From Taenia hydatigena (Eukaryota; Platyhelminthes; Cestoda; Cyclophyllidea; Taeniidae): a stretch of DNA of 64,000 nt. Of this stretch, positions 49,501 through 60,250 are shown piece after piece. The stretch is taken from the NCBI GenBank assembly GCA_036345935.2, contig JADWOT020000005.1:6815960-6879959 (forward strand). Direction: 5' to 3'. Position 1 is the first letter of the stretch, and every line of letters begins with the position of its first letter. Below the pieces are notes generated by a model. The model saw only the letters and a program-made list of their open reading frames with translations, ran no database searches and was not told the DNA's origin. The position numbers were made by a program, and so were the translations under genes.

Positions 49501-52500
49501 AAAGTGACCCTCATAAAAGCTGTTGCCTAAAAAAAAGTGTCGCTACTGTTATGCGCTGCTCAATTTCATCATCGGATTACGTATCAGAAGTCACATCTCA
49601 AGGACCGATGACTCCCATTACTCCCCCTTCAGGGTCCGTTCCCAGTCCACCGGGCTCAAAAACACACTTTTTCGACAAGTTCCGAGAAAAAAGCTTCGTA
49701 AAAAAGCCCTAATGATGAAAATGGTCCTCAAAATCAAGCAATCTGTTCACCTAAGGATCAAGCCCTCCATGTCGACCGTCGAAGCAAACACTTAAATAAT
49801 TGACATCAATCATGTTGAAACAATTTATTTCCATGGTCCACCAGCGCGTTAAACGATTGCCAAAAGAGAACACTTGCCTATTCAACCTGAGACATTCTAC
49901 TGATTGGTAAATTAGGGAGGTAGCAAAAAGAAGTCTATTTCATGCTGAAGGGGTTTTTAAACAGTCTAAAAGTGGGAGAAGAACGTAGTCAGACCAAAAC
50001 GAGTCACACAATCAAACTTTATAGATAATATAGCTTAAGAAGTCATAAACTTGTTAGCATAATTATTCAATTTTGTTTGCTGGGAACTTGGACTACGCAA
50101 GTAAGGCACCTCCTCATTCATCAAGTGTAAAAATTGTCATGCAAACTTACATAGAGATGGCTACTTTTACAAGCGAGCGATTTGTAAGTCTACAGAAATT
50201 AAATTTATTATTTACTTAGCTTTTACAGGGGAATGCGGAATAGTGGTCGGCGCATATCCCCCTTACTTAAACAAAAGCAGTTAACAATGGAAAATATAAG
50301 ACAAAAAAAATACATGTCATAAGCAAACACACGATTTCCTACCATGTGTGCGAACGACTAAGTGCATCAGCGAAAAGTAAACTCCAACGTTTTCGAATGA
50401 TTTGATAAGCAAATGAGCAATAACATCTTGTCAATGAGTGTGTTTAGTGCATCTCAAATGCATAAAAACAATGGTACCGCGTGGATACATGTATTACCGA
50501 AATCGTATTCCTGGATGAATCGCAGAATCATCATAATTTGTTCTACACCCTTGGGATCATCCGCGAAGAAATCGGTCAACCAGTCCCGCCTTCTGCGGAA
50601 CAACGATTTCTCATCAGACTCCGTACTAACTGTTTCAGTCTCCACTGTGGGTAACGACTCAGTTGATTCCTCCACAACTGGAAGATCGCCCAGGAGTGGC
50701 AATGCTGTGACATTCACTAGCTCAACAGACGTCGACTCCATGGTTGTCGGCTTCGGTGTGGTCTCTGTAGTTGTCGTTACGGTCGGTGATGCGAGAATAC
50801 GTGAAAAACTGGGTTTACGACAGTTGGCAAGAATTGGTGATAGGACCACATTCACTGGCAGTAAGAGCGAGGACACATCTTCTGCAAGACGAATTTGTAA
50901 AGAAACAGACAATCAATCAATGGGCCCCAACCAGAGTAAGCATGTAAAAAATACTGCTACTTTATTCTACTTATTCTACACACACTGTCACATAAAACTT
51001 CGCACTGTACCGTTAATACATCCAGCACACACTTGTGGCCAATCAAATTTCTCAACTATGGGTGCAGTACTGCTCGAACGTTTTAAGAAATATATATTAA
51101 CTCAGAACAAAATCGTCAGCACGTCTAATGTTGCATAGGTTTGTGTTGACGTGGATGAGTTCTCATCTGGCAAAGCCTGGATTAATTCAGGCATAAAGGC
51201 AATGCACCTTGAACTTACCACCATCAACCAGGACAGTATCTGCCGTGGCAAGTAAATGCTCTTTCTGTGACAGAAATTGAACATCGAAATCGCGATCAGT
51301 TGCAGTGACAAGGCATATACTACATCAAAGTAGAGTCAAGATCAGTTGACAATAGATAATAGCGACCAAAAAAAGAAATGCCCAGTTTACCTGTACCCTG
51401 TCTCTGGAATCGGTGTGTACGAGTATGTTCGAAGGGTGCGGTGAGCGTGAACCTAGAAAGTCAGTGTAAATGAGACACTTTCACTAAATTTTATGGAAAC
51501 ACTACGTGTGTACTTTGAATGGGATAGGTGCTGAATGAGGTTAAGTTTAAGACTTGCATAAGTAAGGGGATATTAAAGGCAACAAATAATTGACGGTTTA
51601 TCATGACCGCATTACTTGGATTGAATAATGCTTAATCAAGACTAATCAAATTTTTGGAGTTATAACACACCGGTGTATTAATAACTACTTCACCAAAAAT
51701 CGTAACGTCTAGTGCTTGTACTTTCAATAGTGTCTAGCTCGAAGAATAATTTTGGTCGCATGCACAGAATGATTTCCGGCTTTGTACAGAAAGAAAATTT
51801 TTACTTTGTGCAAAACAATTTCATATCCACATTGCATGACCCAAAAACCACGAACTACAAGGCAATGGAATTTAAAATTGTGTTATGCAACTCTTGTTTT
51901 ATTGACTACAAAGAATCGTCGGTCTCCGACGGTTCAACCACCATCGACCCAACGACCTCTCGCTTATACTTATGGCTTTCCGGCCGTTCCATTTGCCAAA
52001 CATAAACCGTTCTTTTGCGTTGATAGGCCTTGTTATGGCTTTAGTGAGGTTTCGGGAGTCTGAGTAAACCTCAATACATTACATCCTTGGAAAGTAAAAA
52101 ACGTTAATCAAATCGTTTTGCAACTTCTTTTTGGAATCTAATGGATGGTTCATGAAAATAGTAATGAATAAAGCAGCTTACTTCATCCATAAAAACAGCA
52201 AAATCGTCCAATATCGTGACACCCTCTTTGTTGTCAATGAGATTTTTACGCACCTGCATGAAGGGAACCAAACATAAGCAGGCCACATGCTATCGTGTCA
52301 AGGGTGTCCACTCAATTCGGTTGTCATTCGATCTATGCAAGACTTGGGATTCCAAAAAATTTTTACAATTCACTTGGAATTGCATACATGGAACCACATC
52401 ACCGATGAACACCTCAACAGTAATAACCCCCAAGAAAATGTGAAGAGTATAGTGATAAAGCAATGTTCTGTGCACATTATTTGGTAGTAATGACAAAATA

Positions 52501-55500
52501 TATTTTGAAGCAAAATTAATGAGCAGAATAATGCGCCAAAAATCGAGCCATCTAGCACATTTGATAAAATTTTGAAAACCTTAAGCCCCATAGCTGTATA
52601 AGTCAATCCAACAACTGAATAGGTTAATTTTAACTCATGAAACACGGGGAAATTAATTTAAGCTTTAGCAAAGTGCAAGGGACGACGTTCAGTTTTACCG
52701 TTAAAAGCTCTGTAACATTTGAGGCCTCGATGTCCATTATGTCGATGTCGATCGTCTGGGCGGAGAGTTTGCGCTAAATTACACAATTACAATTAGTTTA
52801 AGATCATTGTAAAAAGTTGGAATTATTTCCGTTAACCCATAAATGACAGCCTTGCTGTTGTTGTAAACATAAGCAGTGTTACTTAAATAACCAATGAATT
52901 AGTTTCTTAACCTCTGAAAGTGCAAAATAGTCCATGCACCACACCAATTTCACTTTCTGCTGATTTCATACAAATAATAAGTAAATTCGTCATTTAAAAT
53001 TAAATATTAATGACGTACAACGAGTGAATTGCATTCAACACTTAAGGCAGCTTACGTATGATCGTAGAAGTGGGTGAAAAAGAACGAGGCCGTTATTGTC
53101 CACCATAAATGCATAATCTGTAGGGCTGTTCTGTTAGAAAAGGTAAGGGTATGAGTCTTGATAATGTTGTCTAGCAAACGATCGCTATGGAAGTCTAAAG
53201 AAAACTAACTAGATATGTTTGAAGCAAATCTACCATTTCACGGGCTGAGACATCTGTTCCCATTATGCCTAAAAGATTCAGACCGACCTAAAAGAAAAAA
53301 AAGTCCTAAAACCGTGAAGACAATAAATATGCAAGCTCATTTCATTGTGACAAAGTAAAGATAAGTTTGCTTGTCTACCATAATCATGCTGCCGAAAACT
53401 CAGGTTGATGAAAGTTGAATAACGCAATTTTGATTTCCAAAAACAAATTTTATCTCTGTGTGCAAGAACTTACTGTCCGATTGTAGACAGCCATGGTCAG
53501 GCTCGCCATCGGACCAATTTCCTAAAGTCAAGACTGTAGTGTTAGTATACTGGGTAGATATACTTCCAATTGTTGATTGTACCTTGGTGGAACAGGCATG
53601 CATTTTGAAAGAACTCTACAAGAGAGCAGTCATGCATTCAGCGTGCTGGCAAGCAGTTTCCGTAATCAGGCTCAGAACTCCAGTTCCTGTGTACTTCGGC
53701 TATTTTGAATGGAAAAATATCTGCAGCGTGGTGCACAACGAGATCCAAATTCTGTGGATGGAGTTTCTTAGTCGAACCGTAGTGGGTAGCGTGATCCGTA
53801 AAATGCTGCAAAGAGGAAAATGTTTGCAATGGGTGATATCAGTGACGCAGACCTAAGTCATGCATTTCATGTGAAAGACCGAACTCACCCGCAGGATGTT
53901 AGACAGAGCGCCGATTACGGGTATCTGAGCAAACGCTCCTAGCATGAAGAAAACCCAAATAAAATATTCCACACCAAATTCAGCAGAATAAAGCCTTTTT
54001 AAATGATGCCAGAGAAGAAGAACAAATACCTGATCAAAACAATAAAGTTCAGCTTTACGCAGGTGGTAGGTAATAAAAACTCCAATCCGTTCCCAAAATG
54101 ATGCAAACTTTTTGCAAGTCATAATAAACGGGAGGAAAAGTCAATCTTATTTTCCCCCACAAATAATTTCATAAAGCAAAGCAAAGACAACGTCTATCAC
54201 GCGTCATTTGCTGCTATAAAGGAGACGTTCAATGGACACACGGCACACATCAGGCTGCATCTACACTGGAATCATATTATCCTTTTCCTGGTTACACAAT
54301 TTGGTGGATATAACGAAAAAAGTATTTCTAATTCAATAGGCTATGGAAAACACTTCTTTGATGCAAAGTGCAGCAAGCTAATTGAATCGTAAGGAATCCA
54401 CAAGTTTTCCACCTCCATGGCACAGTAAATAGGTTAGATAACCACACCACACTATGATCTTCATAAAAGTTAAATTATAACCTACCATTTATTCGCTTAG
54501 TGACTTCTGTCAGCGGTCCAGGCCCAGTGATGGTCGACAAGGAATATGTGAACAGATGTACCTAGAGCCATTAATGGAATGAATGCAGGTTGAGATGAAT
54601 ATAAACCACTTTGATTTGTTTCGGGCCGTTCTACTCGAACATTCTAGCAGTAAATGGAGATACAATTAATTATTTTGCATCACAAAGCCTCTTGTAGTAA
54701 AGCCAAGATACAATTGACAACATGACAGCTATTCAAAAAGTGTTGATAGGAAAAAACAAGGTATTGACTCACATAATCCTGATATCGTTCAAGGATTTGG
54801 ATGGTTGAGTCATTGTATTGTATATCGGAGTCACTAATCAGGACGAGGATTTTGTTGCAGTGAGCTGACACAGGTCTTCCAGCCGAGAACTGAAGTGTTA
54901 TGCAAGTTTAAAAGCAATGTCCACAGCTGAAAGCGATTTTCAAGGCCACATCAACCATGGGACATTCTGCTAATATTTTAGAACTGGTACCAAAATAGTG
55001 AGTTAGTGCACAAAATGCAGCAGTACAATCAAATGCAGATCTATTCAACAATTATAGAGTAGTTTGTTCAAACACTTATGGACTACTACAAAGAATATTT
55101 CAATGTCCCTCATACTTTGCTAATTACGCCTATTTTAGGCCAGTAGTACAAATTTTTGGGAGTCCCCATTAAGGTTTGAATTGATAGAGACCCATAGACG
55201 TGAAAAGGAAAAAATCCTCAACATACAGTGCTCATCAACTTCATCCCAAATGCGATAGCCTCATCGTAGTCCGCAGCGTCATGGGCGGTCAGACGAAAAA
55301 CGTTTTGAATGACATGCTGAAGAATTAAGAAAATAGTTATTTGATTCCGACATATTCAATTCTTAGGTAGGGTCTAACTTGTTTGTTCAGACTAGTCGCC
55401 TGGACGAGTGAGTTGTAGCAGGAGGCGTTGATGGAGCGTCCGTAAATGAGCGACGGCATCAAATGGGTGCGATTGGTTGGAAACTGAATGCAGGATAAAG

Positions 55501-58500
55501 AGGTAGAATTGAATTATCCGACTACTAACCCATCAAAGTGTCACTGGCCAACAGGGTAAATGCAAACTTTGTCACTGAAGGCCAGTAAGGAAATGTGTGA
55601 ATTATTTCTGCCCATATTAGGTGAAAATCAACCCACATTCTTAATTTCTTATTCATTAGCACTTATTGAATCGAACCAATAAAAATATTGCAACTTGTAC
55701 CAATGAAAGGCCGTGTAAAAGTGTCCGTAGATATCAATTATTGTTACTGAATTAGAAAAAAAGCTGGACGAAAAGATAGGAGGTCAATTGCCTGAAGAGG
55801 CGAGTGAAGAAAACAAAGTGCTCAAACCTTGGCTACAGCAAAAAAGTCATTTTTGTTGAGAGTTTCAATTAGGAGTCGCAGGGAGGTGTTTGCCAGATGC
55901 AGTGCCTGACCATGCATGCTTCCACTCCTAGCAGAGAACGTGTAGAAGTTGAGGACAGTAATGGCGGCTTTTGGCTTGAAACAAAGTGACAACTATCAAC
56001 TCACGTGTCTACCAGGAATAGGACGTCCTTTGGAACACCCGTGTACTGTGTATACCTGTTGTTAAGGAAAAGTTATTCAGTTCACACAATTGGCGATGGG
56101 TATGTACCAACTTAAGTAACTCACTCACCAGCTTTGTCGTCGGGCGTCAAGAGCACGCAATTTATCATCCAGAGGCCATTGATAGCCTAGAGTGGTTTAA
56201 GTTACGAAGAACCAAAATTATGATAAGCCAATAGTAAATGATGGAGCCATGGTTATCAAGCCTATCAGTGTTAATATAGTGTTTGTGCTGCAGTTTCATC
56301 AAATAATATTTATCCCCTATGTTCATTTAGGTAGTTTGGACGTCATTGACTGCACACGCCCTAAGCCAATTCACTTGGTTGCCCTTGTTTAAACAACGTA
56401 AGTTATCCACTGATAATGTGAGCTGATGACTCTAAATAAGTCCTTATAAACGAAGTGAAAGGCACAGTGGAGGTGGATAATGAAATTCAGCTAATGTTAA
56501 AAAGAGATAACTCACGTGGGTATGTTCTGAGGAATCCATACTCACTGGCAAAGTAGATGAAATTGAGTGTATCATTTTGCTTTTGGAATATGTGATCCAA
56601 ATTCGACGTCCAGTCGACCTGATGTGCGATAACCGAGTCTAGAATTTCAACCAAGAAAACAGTCAACCAGCAGTTGGGATTTTTCCCCAGGCGAAATTTT
56701 TCATAGCTGAAAACTGTTTTACTGATTGAACCGTAGGTTTTGAAAAACACCAGCGTTCCATCTCATGACGAATAGGAATCATGACGATTCCGAAAAGTAT
56801 GAGGGCAAGAAGAGGCAAAATACTGAGTTCAATTATGATGGCTAGCCTCTACTAAAAATAGGTCATTTGAATAGCAGGTTTAAGGACAAACAACGATAAT
56901 GGGGCCACTGCTACGGCGATCTTGTGGTAACTAGCTTCAATGTGCTACAGACAGTGAACCACGTCTTTCAAGCTGCGTAAGTCAGTTAATTCCACAAGCT
57001 GTGTTTTCACTGCTGGCTGCATAAACAATTCCGCATCAAGAACCAAGCTTTGCGTCAACAGTTTCAATGAATACTTTAATTGTAATACAACTATCAGTTT
57101 GAGGGACGATGAAAAACATTTGATTTAAAAGACCAAAGAATGCGTACAGATAGGGAGATAGTAAAGAACTACAAGTCAGAACGTAAAAAAGTTACCGTTT
57201 ATGTACACCTCGGAGGGAACGTAGACACCAGAATGGGATGTATTTACAGGTATGTTGAAGTAGTGATGTCTGGTCAAATTCTCATCCTCATCGGTGAGGG
57301 ACACAAATGAAATGTTTTTGAGCTGAAATAAACAAAATGGGTGTTTAAGTATCATTCAACACAACAAGTGCTCTTCGAGACGCACGCATAAGTAAGCCCT
57401 AATTGATGAGCCGATTCTGTTAAAATAAAAGCACCAGTGTCAAAATTAAAATTTACGCCACAATTAATTTTGCTTGCAGATCAAAGGTGCCGACTACTTA
57501 GATCACGTACCAGAGGATTCCATGGGTATTTTGTCGCTTCTTCTTCTACATCTTGAACGACCTTCTAAAGAGAGCAAAAAATCTTTTTGATTGCATTCGT
57601 GAAAGCAAACTACCTGCACTTTATTCTTCAGTCCAGCTGCAATCCAATTCAGAAGGAACATCTCACAGTCATCGCTATCATTGGAACATTATCGAGAATG
57701 AATTAATAAACGCAAGAACTTAGTCTACGCCTATTTTTTCAATCGTTTTGAGGTCGGTTCGCAAAAAAACCGCCATCGACATTGCAACGAATTCTCAATG
57801 ATGATTCAATTTAATGCAAGTCTATCATTCAAAGCTGAACTTATTAATGAGGTGCGAGGAATCTTTGGACACCTCACCGAGGAACTTAAATGACCTTTAG
57901 TTGAAACGAATATGTAACCTAAAGAGCGGTAATAACAAAATAGTTGTTGTTTAATGCCAGTTAATTTAAATGACACAAACGCAGCGTTATGCGATATTCA
58001 TTTCGTTTGTTGTAGTACAGCAATGCCAGAAGCACGTGTTACCGCTTGTGTTGTGCTAAAAAACCCACTCTCTTCCCAAAATATTCTACAATCTGAAACT
58101 ATATTTTAAATGCCGTTTAACACAGCACAACAGTTTGTAAAATACAACGCTGTGGTAAAAAGGCAAGTTGGAAAACATGAAAGTGTCTACATGCACCCCA
58201 CATTTTGATAATCCCCATACCGAAAGCAAATTCGCGACCATGCGCGTTGAACTAATCACTCATATGCAAGCAAGGTATCAGTCTATCCTAGTGTGTAAAA
58301 ACTGTGAATAAGACCCTATGAAAAGACAAAAATTGATTTATTTCAATAAGGGCAATCAGGCCTGCAGTCAACGAACGAATCATTTGAGAGCGTGTGCGTG
58401 TGTGTGTGTGTGTGTGTGCGTGGGTGTGCACATACTGCCGTTCCAGATTGGGGACGGCCACCGATCGATGCACCACCACGCGCCCCTCCTGCCTGCGTGT

Positions 58501-60009
58501 TTGGCCAGCACAAATTTTACTCTCTGTGATCATCCACCTTAAAATACGCCAACACACCACTACCGACGTATCGACAATACTTATGCTCACGAGTAGGACA
58601 AATTTTACGCATGTAAGAACGTGCAGAATGGAATGCGATACTCATCCCCATGTTTAAAGTTGAATCGGGCAAGAACTTTGTGACAATCGAATCGGGTTTT
58701 GGAAGAAGAAGAAGAATAAGAATAACAGACCTATAAAAGCGATGAAAATGAGGCAAAGCTACAAAAGTTTGACATGAAATGATGTTGGTGGTTCATGCGG
58801 ATGGCCTTTGAACAACACTAGTTAATATTAACGCAGAGTTGGGATAACAAAAACACCTTTTTCTCAAAATGGTGAAAACAGTGCAAAGTTGACTGATAAG
58901 ATCTAGCTGATCTGTCTTGACGAAAAGTACAAAAATAATCCTACCTCAAGGGCTTCAGCTTTCTTGAGGAAAAGTTTGTACAGTTTTGACGCATATTCCT
59001 TCACGTTTGTCAGCGGTTCCAACTTGGCAAGAGTTATTTTGCCTCTTTCTATTAGATCTTGGTAGCCCTTTATAGAAGAAAGTCAACAAATGACTTGTGT
59101 CTTAAATGTTCGAATCAGTAGGTACAAAAACACCAACTCGGCTCACAATTATATTTAAAAGTTTTGGGTTAGCTCCCGTAACTTTGCTAAACATAAATCA
59201 AAGGGAATAAATACTGGTGGATAAAAATAAAGAAGAAGCCGTATGACAACATACTATATTTAGCCATTATCTTAGGCAAGAATCAATAAGTCGTCTAAAA
59301 GAGGTCCAACTAAAACCGAAATCGCCATCCTCTTAGCCATAAATTTCAGCAAATAGTTCGTGAAGTAAGAGGTGCGAAGGCTCATATTGATACCTTTATT
59401 AACCCATAATGGGAATTAAAATACAAATATACCCATTTTCGTGACTCCAATGCTAGAAATCCCATACTAAAGAGAAAAATAAACTCCCATGAAGTGTAAC
59501 TTAAAACAGTGCCCATATTTGTCACATGAAAGGCAAATGAGCATCGAATGTTTTAGGGACAAAAGCAAGTGTGCTTTCAAGAGCCTAACCTGCATGTACA
59601 AAACCGGTTAAGCTATCATTACAACAATTTCGTTGCATACAATTTTAGCATAGAAGAGGTCTTAAAAGCAATTCTCATCTCGCAGTCGTGTTGGTTCGGT
59701 TTGAAAGCAATCACCATAGACACAAAACACTAACATTTGAAATTGTGTCGTAAGAGCATTCAGCAAGGAGAAAGCTCCGCAGAGTTGATGAAAACTCGTC
59801 AACTGTCAGTGGCTGACTTAAAACTACTGAACAGAAAAGTAGCAATATCCACAACCGACCCATGCTTGGCGAAGTGCAACTGGGCCACGATTGCCCTTGC
59901 AGTCAAAAAGTCGGTCAGCAAGCTCGTCCTTACAGGATGATATAAACAAACCAAGGATCCAAATACTTAGTAAAACTGTGATTAAAGGACTTATATATTT
60001 AAAACCCAC
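40939..60009 (-). CDS. Voltage-gated calcium channel alpha2/delta subunit (about 37 exons)
   Basis: Auxiliary extracellular subunit that traffics and tunes high-voltage-activated calcium channels. Recognised from the ordered chain of family blocks on the minus strand: signal peptide, VWA_N, RRxxWY block, VWA domain with DTSGSMHG, Cache-like sequence with FMVDNNGLVLFHP, FIYPSEY block, CYLLDDAAF, FLGHVDPPLM, YHDYQAVCD and a Cys-rich C-terminus with NPRYRRP. Nearly all exon phases agree across introns as short as about 35-50 bp. The traced CDS codes for roughly 1,500 residues if one copy of a 157-bp duplication is disregarded; typical family members have about 1,100. The excess is a Ser/Thr-rich insert. 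Two places are unresolved: a small exon seems missing between 59147 and 59735, and the 49259/49294 junction is out of phase. The C-terminal exon (40939-40967) is tentative; no GPI-type tail was seen. Confidence 0.88.
43855..45010 (-). CDS. alpha2/delta exon carrying 27-residue tandem repeats
   Basis: A 1,156-bp exon with acceptor GATGACAAAG and donor GCAG|GTGGGC. It begins VTLTSDVTELRRLLRQ, passes into 81-bp repeats (each starting STGSVETDATTSA), and ends with SLPKVTVFIGAQAS, which aligns to the conserved family strand before the delta domain. An exact 157-bp duplication (44516-44672 and 44673-44829) breaks the frame. Counting only one copy gives 999 bp and phase 1 at both ends, matching both neighbours. 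All other frames through the repeats are also largely open, but only this one links by phase to both flanking exons. Confidence 0.72.
44094..44829. repeat. 81-bp coding minisatellite (about 7 units plus a duplicated block)
   Basis: Units start at about 44094, 44175, 44256, 44337, 44418, 44499 and 44580. Spacing is exactly 81 bp and units differ by one to a few bases. The next start, 44661, begins the truncated unit at the junction of the 157-bp duplication. A period divisible by three and few stops fit a translated repeat. Per 27 residues there are roughly a dozen Ser or Thr, suggesting a mucin-like, O-glycosylated stalk. Confidence 0.93.
45337..47245 (+). CDS. Putative single-pass membrane protein, interleaved antisense to alpha2/delta (partial model)
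   Basis: I do not recognise the gene. Candidate exons are 45337-45420, 45683 to about 45805-45865, 45973-46131, 46310-46360, 46387-46468, 46783-46841, 47061-47113 and 47196-47245. From 45973 onward every junction has a GT/AG pair and matching phase (0, 0, 1, 0, 2). The first two exons give an ectodomain with NFT and NKS sequons and LTVFHGHSTNNSLIILFRAK, resembling the end of a SEA domain. Exon 45973-46131 has a hydrophobic segment (46039-46092) followed by basic residues, so the C-terminus would be cytoplasmic. Later exons are Lys/Arg-rich (QLYTTKPSISLK, AIEAFKSQQWLREF). The N-terminal exons are not found. The junction after 45683 and the 3' end (possibly 48073-48090, 48296-48351, a GC-rich exon from 49588, and 51914-52063) are unresolved. 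Confidence 0.45.
46956..49493 (-). CDS. alpha2/delta post-Cache exons leading into the repeat insert
   Basis: Exons 49294-49493, 49214-49259, 49033-49145, 48516-48581 and 46956-47009. Key strings are FFTSGLGFIYPSEY (family block), GPYLYCVINN, IWQRVLDSHGLLFWIQ, EERLFFTVPSTTPP and a Ser/Thr run. The last four exons are phase-linked, and the final one links in phase to the repeat exon at 45010. The first junction is a problem: 49294 ends phase 0 but 49259 begins phase 1 across a 34-bp intron, so one boundary is misplaced. Confidence 0.68.
47524..47566. repeat. Perfect 20-bp hairpin with 3-base loop
   Basis: ATCCTTAAATTTGTCACTGC (47524-47543) and its exact reverse complement (47547-47566) flank CCT. 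It lies in an intron of alpha2/delta and downstream of the last placed exon of the antisense gene. Confidence 0.95.
50498..50881 (-). CDS. alpha2/delta exon with Thr-rich insert
   Basis: This 384-bp exon has acceptor TTCGTCTTGCAG and donor TTCG|GTAATAC and is phase 1 to phase 1. It begins with LLLPVNVVLSPILANCRKP, has a Thr/Glu/Val-rich stretch (TVTTTTETTPKP), and ends with WLTDFFADDPKGVEQIM. The ends align with the family; the middle (about 60 residues) has no counterpart I recognise and looks like a flexible O-glycosylatable insert. Confidence 0.8.
51219..53805 (-). CDS. alpha2/delta Cache-like region
   Basis: Exons 53695-53805, 53474-53521, 53234-53287, 53056-53130, 52699-52773, 52182-52253, 51391-51452 and 51219-51319, with phases agreeing throughout. 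Diagnostic blocks are GLNLLGIMGTDVSAREM, then DYAFMVDNNGLVLFHPLLR (the Cache-fold string found in all family members), VRKNLIDNKEGV, RTYSYTPIPETGYSICLV and LVTATDRDFDVQ. In the family these double-Cache modules form the core of the ectodomain. The first exon (53695-53805) is accepted on splice sites and phase; its sequence resembles the family only loosely. Confidence 0.82.
51914..52063 (+). CDS. Possible Pro-rich C-terminal exon on the + strand
   Basis: The acceptor TTGACTACAAAG is followed by 49 codons and a TGA. The sequence starts NRRSPTVQPPSTQRPLAYTY and ends YGFSEVSGV. It is markedly more GC-rich than the surrounding intron. It could be the last exon of the interleaved antisense gene. 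The minus strand is also open here, but its splice phases do not fit the alpha2/delta chain. Confidence 0.3.
   Translation, partial: NRRSPTVQPPSTQRPLAYTYGFPAVPFAKHKPFFCVDRPCYGFSEVSGV
53889..56638 (-). CDS. alpha2/delta VWA domain with MIDAS
   Basis: Exons 56516-56638, 56129-56186, 56005-56055, 55828-55927, 55379-55483, 55227-55316, 54773-54889, 54486-54561 and 53889-53938, all phase-compatible. The block ALDARRQSWYTQYTG precedes the beta-strand VLFLVD. The MIDAS loop DTSGSMHG is built across the 56005/55828 splice junction. The other recognisable VWA blocks are HLMPSLIYGRSINASCYNSL, RLTAHDAADYDEAI, CNKILVLISDSD and VHLFTYSL. The MIDAS Thr position appears to be Ala (HDAADY). VWA domains of this family bind a divalent cation and contact the channel pore subunit. 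Confidence 0.88.
57196..59067 (-). CDS. alpha2/delta VWA_N region
   Basis: Exons 58945-59067, 57511-57564 and 57196-57322. They encode a Lys/Glu-rich helical stretch (KLYKLFLKKAEALE, then KVVQDVEEEATKYPWNPL) and the block HYFNIPVNTSHSGVYVP, which matches the family's pre-VWA block (vertebrate members have a VHIPTDIY-like string). Phases 0, 0, 1 are consistent. In the family this segment packs against the VWA domain. N-glycosylation sequons (NIS, NLT, NTS) are visible. Confidence 0.8.
58391..58430. repeat. (GT)n microsatellite in an alpha2/delta intron
   Basis: GT run between the alpha2/delta exons at 57564 and 58945, with GC-rich flanks to about 58510. Confidence 0.9.
59147..60009 (-). CDS. 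alpha2/delta N-terminus: signal peptide and first mature residues
   Basis: Exons 59934-60009, 59735-59826 and 59147-59186. The ATG at 60009 opens a classic signal peptide, MGFKYISPLITVLLSIWILG, followed by donor CCT|GTAAGG. Exon 2 joins in phase and continues with VLSQPLTVDEFSSTLRSFL, the region where family members start their mature chain. Exon 3 encodes KVTGANPKLLNII, which runs in phase into the VWA_N exon. Exon 2 ends in phase 0 but exon 3 starts one base into a codon, so a small exon of length 3n+2 between them is probably undetected. The start is well supported by the signal peptide and donor. Confidence 0.65.
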
Positions 60010-60250
60010 TTAAAAAAGCTGGCAATTAAGGGTTAGTATAAGTATGCATTTTATTCTGTACACAGCAAGCCCCATCAACCAATTCAAATAAAGAAATAAA
60101 AACGACGACAAAGCATTAAATTTATTTGATTTTGCTTCTTATAACAAAGTAAGCAAATTTTATTCCTTTTTTAGCAGTTTTATGGGTGTCAGTCTGATAC
60201 CTGTATAAGAAATAATCCGACGAGCAAATTTGTAATTTGCGTCAAAGTAG

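Noticed and set aside
51931..52028. Minus-strand reading RTVYVWQMERPESHK as an alpha2/delta exon
   Set aside because: The in-phase acceptor is poor, and the exon 51391-51452 already supplies the expected RTYSYTP block and joins 52182 in phase.
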